Shown: positions 37,136 to 41,429 of the stretch, one piece after another
Position numbering within the stretch: position 1 is the first letter of the stretch
Layout: every line of letters starts with the position of its first letter
Assembly (NCBI GenBank): GCA_008690995.1
Contig: VRMN01000034.1
Span: 1-41,429, forward strand
Source: Porphyridium purpureum
Lineage: Eukaryota > Rhodophyta > Bangiophyceae > Porphyridiales > Porphyridiaceae
DNA: 41,429 nucleotides
Direction of reading: 5' to 3'
Program-made: the position numbers and the translations under genes
The notes under the pieces: model-generated
The model's input: only the letters and a program-made list of their open reading frames with translations
What the model was told of the DNA's origin: nothing
Databases searched by the model: none

Positions 37136-38181
37136 CGATTGCGTAAGGCGAAATGAATGTAAAAATGTGTATACTTGTTTGTTCGTGCGTGTTCCTTCCT
37201 GTGGAGACTCTGCGATATGCAACCGGTGAAAGCGCGGACAAGGCCGGACAACTTGACGGACATTGTGACGAATGCAGCTCGTCCGACCGAACGGCTGTAC
37301 CTTCCGACCGGTCGGTGCGACGCTGGTAGCCCAATGGGCAAGAAAGTGCGTGCTGAAAACGGCACGGTTTCGGAGAAGGGCACCGAGCCCGGAGAATAGC
37401 TTGTTGGCTTGCACAAGGGGGCGCGCAGCCCGGACACAGGTTTCAAAGCACGCTTGGGCGCAGAGGTTTTTCCCGGCACCGGGTTTCCTCGAGCGGAACG
37501 AACGTGTATGTATAAATACTACAGTTGCAACACAATTCATACGCGAGACGCAGCTCCGAGGTGCGGTGGGGGTTCGGCCGGAAGGCGATCGCACGCGAGA
37601 GGGAACATTAATTAAGGATTCGAGTCCGTTGCTTCTGTCGCACGCTCTGTTCTGAGCCTGTTTTCACATGCCGAGATGGCGAGGCGGAGGCGCCGACGCC
37701 GGATACTTTATTCTCAGAGACGCCATGCGGGAGTTAGACGGCTTGCCGAGCGGCAGGCCGCTCGCCGCAGACATTTGTGTTGATATTTTGGTATTGAGTG
37801 CGTGGGTCAAACCACAAGGAAAGCGGCGGCCACTTGGCAGCTGTGTGTTTTCGCAGCAAGAGCAGAATCATACGTTTTTTTCTTGAGCCTGGAGGCCACA
37901 GAAAGCGAGCGTGTGGAGCCAACTATCTAGTATGGTGCCGGCACTGGCTTCAACGCCAAGGAATTTCACTAATTAAGAGCCATCCATACTCGCTTCATTC
38001 GGTCGTCGGGGTTGTCCGGGACTATCAATTCGTGAGCCGACGTGACCAGGCCCCAACAAGGCGCGATCTCTCGGCCGGCGCAAGCATTCTCTAGGGTTAC
38101 TCTGAATCGAGGTTTACTGTGGAAGCTAAAGGGATCTATAAAGTGTTACCTGTAAACAGTGTAAACCGCTAGGCAGAGAAA
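37136..38181. other. 1-kb region without a recognised gene
   Basis: This lies between the kinase gene and the decayed LINE. Overlapping frames on both strands have no domain. Near its right end, GGTTTACTGT (38111) and two TGTAAAC copies (38151-38165) form an imperfect inverted repeat that may belong to the LINE 3' end. Confidence 0.4.
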
Positions 38182-38604
38182 TTAGTCATCTGACTCAGTG
38201 TGTACAGATGACGTGGCCAGCGTGAGAGCACCTGCACTCAGCCATTGGCGGGCCGCCACCGATGGGCGGTGGCGTGTATGCCGAAGCACAATTGCGGAGC
38301 CTGCTGCCCGGTAGATGCCCAAAGATAGGGCACGACGCAGAGCCGCAGAAGCCAGGCGGTGTCCGACCTCGTGGGTGCGTTGGTAGGCCGCCGCGAGGTC
38401 CTTGAAGAAGGGCCCGGTACCTGCATGGACACGGCCGTACACGTCGAACACGAGAGGAACAAACGTGACGCCGGTCCCAGCTGCCGGTGGGTCGGGTGTG
38501 TGGGCAGCGTACTCGCTCAGCTTTACCCGCACTTCGCGCGCAATGGCGCTGCCGGCAAACCCAGCGCCCGTGCCGGGCACAACCACGGCGATATCAATGC
38601 CCAT
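38182..38604 (-). pseudogene. LINE C-terminal restriction-like endonuclease region
   Basis: The frame shows GIDIAVVVPG (acidic catalytic-type strand), KLSEYAAH and TFVPLVFDVYGRV, the pattern of the PD-(D/E)XK endonuclease at the C terminus of R2-type LINEs, which nicks a chosen target for reverse transcription. A partner strand (RPYDVRCGAW) lies just upstream in another frame. Confidence 0.6.
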
Positions 38605-38721
38605 GCTCCGCAGCGCACATCATAGGGCCGGTGCAGCGTAGCGGACCCGTCGTGCCGCTGCTCGCGAGTGGGCCGCAGGTCGGCGTCCAGCGCAAAGTTG
38701 TACACCACGTCTGCGAGGAAC

Positions 38722-39405
38722 TCATGCCGCCCGACGCGCGACGGTCCGAAAGCGCATGCGAGCGCATGGTGGCCGTCCGGGTCCAGTGGGGCCGAACACA
38801 CCGCGGAGCGAGCGAGCGGGGCATCGCTCCGCGCCGGATGTGTGGCCACGCACAGGAAGGCCGAGCAGGTGACGTACAGCTGCGAGCCATACATCGGGCT
38901 CGAGAGCCCGTCCGCTCATGACGGCGCCGGTGCGCACAGTGCTTGGCATGCTCAGCCACGCGAGCGCATATGGACTCGCAAGGCTGTGCCGGCGCTGAAA
39001 CTCCCACTCGGAGGCAGAGGTGGATAACCAATCTCGTTGAAGGTTGTGATAAAAGCGATTGGTTCCACGTGCCTGCGAGGTGAGGAGCGCCTCTGGCTCA
39101 TCGTCGTCTTGGAGTGCCCCGGCGGCCGACAGTGCCAGAGCGTCAGCGCAGTGCAGCGCCTCCCACCTGGCGTAGGACGGCGCAACCACGCCTTCGGGCG
39201 TGCGGTCGAGTGTTGTGGCAGCTGCGCGGGAGCCGGCCGCGAACGCAAACGGTGCAATGTCGGCCAAGGCCGCGATGCCAAGCCAGGACACTGGTAGCCG
39301 CCACTCGGCGCGCAAGCCGGCGCCGTCACACACTCGTGGGGCTGCACCCCGAGAGTCCAGCCCACGTGCACGCGCGCTGGTGATCGAACGTGCGGAAGAG
39401 CGCAT
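38722..39405 (-). pseudogene. LINE connecting region
   Basis: This continues the LINE after the reverse transcriptase in another frame, with LPVSWLGIAALADIAPFAF near the start and ALAWLSMPST and HLLGLPV later, as found between the thumb and the zinc knuckle in R2-like elements. The zinc-knuckle-like part (DPDGHHALACAFGPSRVGRH) is read in a further frame at about 38780-38720. Confidence 0.6.
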
Positions 39406-40396
39406 CCATGACGCCTGGCGGCATCACACGCGCGAGGTACGCGAGCCGGCGCGGTCCCACACTCCCCCGGAGCAAGTGGAACGCCAGCTCCGGGTTGGGC
39501 AAACGGGCAACTCGCTCGGCCAGAGCTACGACATGCGCAGCCAGCGCGTGTAGCGGCACAAGGGACTCGCTGGTCCCGCTTGCATCCAGAGGAGCACCCA
39601 GGAGCTGGGCACTGCTCCACTCGACCACTGGGAGGTCCGTTAGGCCCGGAAAGGGTCCTGCCTCCGAGGCAGCAACACCAGCCGGGAGGACGAGCTGTGT
39701 TTTGGCGCGGTTGATGTGCAACCCCTTGGCGCTCCCGCACATCTCAAACGCGGCAAGAAAGCCTGCCAACTGTGCCGGGGTGCCGACCACCAGGCCATCG
39801 TCCAGGTACCAGAAATGCTGGACGTCTGGAGCGCCGATGTCCTGGAGCACTGTGTGCAGAACCAGCGAGAAGAGCAGAGGTCCCAAGGGGTCACCCTGCT
39901 GCACTCCGCACGCGCTGGCGATGATCTCGTCACCTACTCGCAGTGCGGGTGGGTCAGAGTACGTGGACCGGACCAATGGCCAGAGCTCCTCGAAGCGGGA
40001 CTGCACCACGTTCCGGACCCATACCCGGGATACCTGGTTAAAGGCGTTATGCAGATCAATCTTGAGGGCTGCCGTCGTCCCCGCTCCATCAAAGAGAGCC
40101 AGCCGAGCACCCAGCAAGACTGCGTCTGCTCCTGCGCGCCTGCCAACTCCATATTGATGCGGGAGGAGGCTGGCCGTGGCGGCGTCGCCCAAGCTCCGAA
40201 GGGCAAGCTTGCCGGCTATCCGGCGCATTATTTCGCCCACTGCGATGGGCCGGACGCCCACGCCGTCTTGCTTCTTCAGCGGGATGAGCCGCGCGTGGTT
40301 CCACAATGCCCCCGCGGGACCACAAAAGCCGAACCGCACCAGGCGCCGGAAGACCCTGTCCATGGCGTCCAACACCGTGTCCTTGGCCACCGGCAC
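39326..40396 (-). pseudogene. LINE reverse transcriptase domain
   Basis: About 356 residues in one frame, without a true ATG at its 5' end. The conserved blocks are present: LWNHARLIPLKK then GVRPIAVGEIMRRI (motifs 0-2), KIDLHNAFNQ (motif A, catalytic Asp), GVQQGDPLGPLLF (motif B) and WYLDDG (motif C, catalytic Asp pair), then a thumb-like region with HINRAKTQLV. The QYGVGRRAGADAV segment is typical of these elements. Confidence 0.88.
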
Positions 40397-40874
40397 GTAC
40401 GGCGCTTGCTGGAGCAGAGCTGGCTGACCAGCGGGATGGAGCGCTGCCGCTCGTCAGGGCAGTGCGGTGATGGCTGCCGCCATACCGTATCCCACAGGTA
40501 TCAGCCGGGACGACGGACCCTCGGCGTACGGGCACCGCTGCCGGCGTCTACGGGCCTGCGCGCCGCGTCTGGCTGCTCCTCGGGGTTGGGGCACACCAGC
40601 TGGGCCCGAATGTCGGCTGTGGGGGCATGCACTCGGTGGACTCCATCAATGACAGCCGCCCCAGTATTGCCGAGCCTTCATGCCATTGCACGTCTTGCCA
40701 CACGAGCCTCGTCAAGGACTCCCGGCACGACCACCGGGGACCACCGGGAACAGTGCGGCGCAACTCATCAGAGCTGGTTGGACTGCCACAGTTTGAAGCG
40801 AGCCGCCGGGAAACGCGCGCGCTCCTTGGTCGTCTGGCGCATCGCGGAAGGCAAAGGACGGTGTTGGGTTACTC

Positions 40875-40889
40875 TAGGGTTAGGGTTAG
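40875..40889 (+). repeat. Telomere-like TTAGGG run
   Basis: The 15 bases TAGGGTTAGGGTTAG equal two and a half TTAGGG units, with the G-rich strand pointing to the right end of the window. This could be an interstitial telomere remnant or chance. Confidence 0.55.
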
Positions 40890-40932
40890 AGGCGTTTTTC
40901 AGGTAGGGTGGGCCCTGCGGTTCGGCCATACC

Positions 40933-40985
40933 ATAGTACAGTTGCTTCGGGCTACAGTACAGTTGCGTTGGACTATAGTACATGG
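40933..40985. repeat. 21-bp tandem repeat, about 2.5 copies
   Basis: Units at 40933-40953 and 40954-40974, with a partial unit from 40975, share A-(T/C)-AGTACAGTTGC followed by a variable end. It marks the start of an AT-richer region. Confidence 0.65.
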
Positions 40986-41429
40986 TTATACATGTGTAAA
41001 AACAAGTAGACCAGATCGTCCAAAGTCCAAAATTACGATGTGTATAGTAAAAAGATATCGTTGTCATATGAAAATACTTGGAGGTTGGTGTCCAAAGTTG
41101 GCTTTTTCATAGGTAAATGCCAGTGTGTTAGTATGAGAAATCGAGCATAGAAGAACGAACCCAAAATAATTGATGGTCATGCATTACATGGGCATCCCAT
41201 GTTGGTTGTGAAGAAGCATAGTAAAACAGTAGCATTTTGTTAGTATGCATGAGCATAGAAAATTGGCATTGAAATATGATGAAGTGCGGGCTCAAGTCGA
41301 CCTGAGGACGCCGTGCGCATTGAGCGATTGGCGGGTTGTGCGGCCGGCGAGGGAGCGAAGAGTGGCGCCGGCGTGGGGCGAGAGACGAGGGGCGCGAATG
41401 ATGGGGCGAGGTTGGGCGGGCGCGGGCGC
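40986..41429. other. AT-rich degenerate repeats then a G-rich end (possible subtelomere)
   Basis: Between about 41000 and 41280 the DNA is AT-rich and contains diverged copies of a block, about 110 bases apart, sharing GTTAGTATG and GAGCATAGAA (near 41129 and 41240). From about 41290 to the end the plus strand becomes strongly G-rich. No coding sequence is seen. Confidence 0.45.

Larger units (their letters stand above)
38182..40535 (-). mobile_element. Decayed non-LTR retrotransposon (LINE) with reverse transcriptase and restriction-like endonuclease
   Basis: On the minus strand, sequence typical of early-branching (R2/NeSL-type) LINEs appears in order: reverse transcriptase (40396-39326), a connecting region (about 39405-38900), a zinc-knuckle-like CX-H-C motif with RHE (about 38780-38720) and a restriction-like endonuclease region (38640-38230). 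The parts lie in at least three frame changes, so the copy is inactive. The 5' limit is uncertain: the reverse transcriptase frame has a stop close upstream (about 40455), and coding-like sequence may continue toward 40860. I see no poly(A) tail or target duplication. Confidence 0.8.

Noticed and set aside
39716-40906. 396-codon plus-strand frame
   Set aside because: Antisense to the LINE reverse transcriptase, whose motifs are clear on the minus strand.
1-41429. tRNA or rRNA genes, CRISPR arrays, bacterial operons
   Set aside because: No tRNA arm pattern, rRNA core sequence or spaced direct repeats were found by eye. Gene families and spacing are eukaryotic.

Overview
The window looks like nuclear DNA of a eukaryote with very few introns and moderately high GC. 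The genes are long single open frames on both strands, and there is no operon-like packing. Eukaryote-only families are present: a p24 cargo receptor, an F-box protein, organelle-type PPR-like proteins, an ER-type UDP-glycosyltransferase, a Golgi-type sulfotransferase, a TKL kinase with Sel1 repeats, a Ty1/copia element and a LINE. Intron-poor genes, organelle RNA-binding families, a Golgi sulfotransferase and copia elements together fit a unicellular red alga of the Porphyridium kind. That assignment is inference and was not tested.

Layout. 0-9 kb: a disordered protein with an array of SLSQKF motifs (+), a p24/GOLD-domain protein (-), an FBXO31-like F-box protein (-) and, divergent from it, a MATE transporter (+). 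9.4-19.4 kb: three paralogous PPR-like genes, all on the minus strand, with a UDP-glycosyltransferase between the second and third. The middle paralogue carries the core module twice and ends early at a perfect palindrome that also makes a consensus splice donor. 19.4-21.5 kb: no gene recognised. 21.56-27.0 kb: a recent, whole-looking copia element on the minus strand with 418-bp LTRs and a 5-bp target duplication. 28.5-29.5 kb: a membrane-anchored sulfotransferase whose frame is crossed by one TGA inside the PAPS-binding motif. 29.5-33.7 kb: low-gene, apparently decayed DNA. 34.4-37.1 kb: a multi-frame gene for an MLKL-like helical bundle, a coiled coil, a TKL kinase and Sel1 repeats. 38.2-40.5 kb: a decayed LINE with a C-terminal restriction-like endonuclease (minus strand). 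40.9 kb to the end: a short telomere-like TTAGGG run, AT-rich degenerate repeats and a G-rich end, suggesting a subtelomere.

The genes do not form one pathway. p24, the glycosyltransferase and the sulfotransferase share the secretory route, where a red alga would make sulfated wall polysaccharide. The PPR-like trio is probably organellar RNA metabolism. The left 19 kb is orderly host sequence. The right half is repeat-rich and holds most of the damaged genes. The most unusual object is the MLKL-like/kinase/Sel1 gene, whose plan resembles regulated cell-death effectors of animals, plants and fungi. Its frame is disrupted in this copy, or in this assembly.
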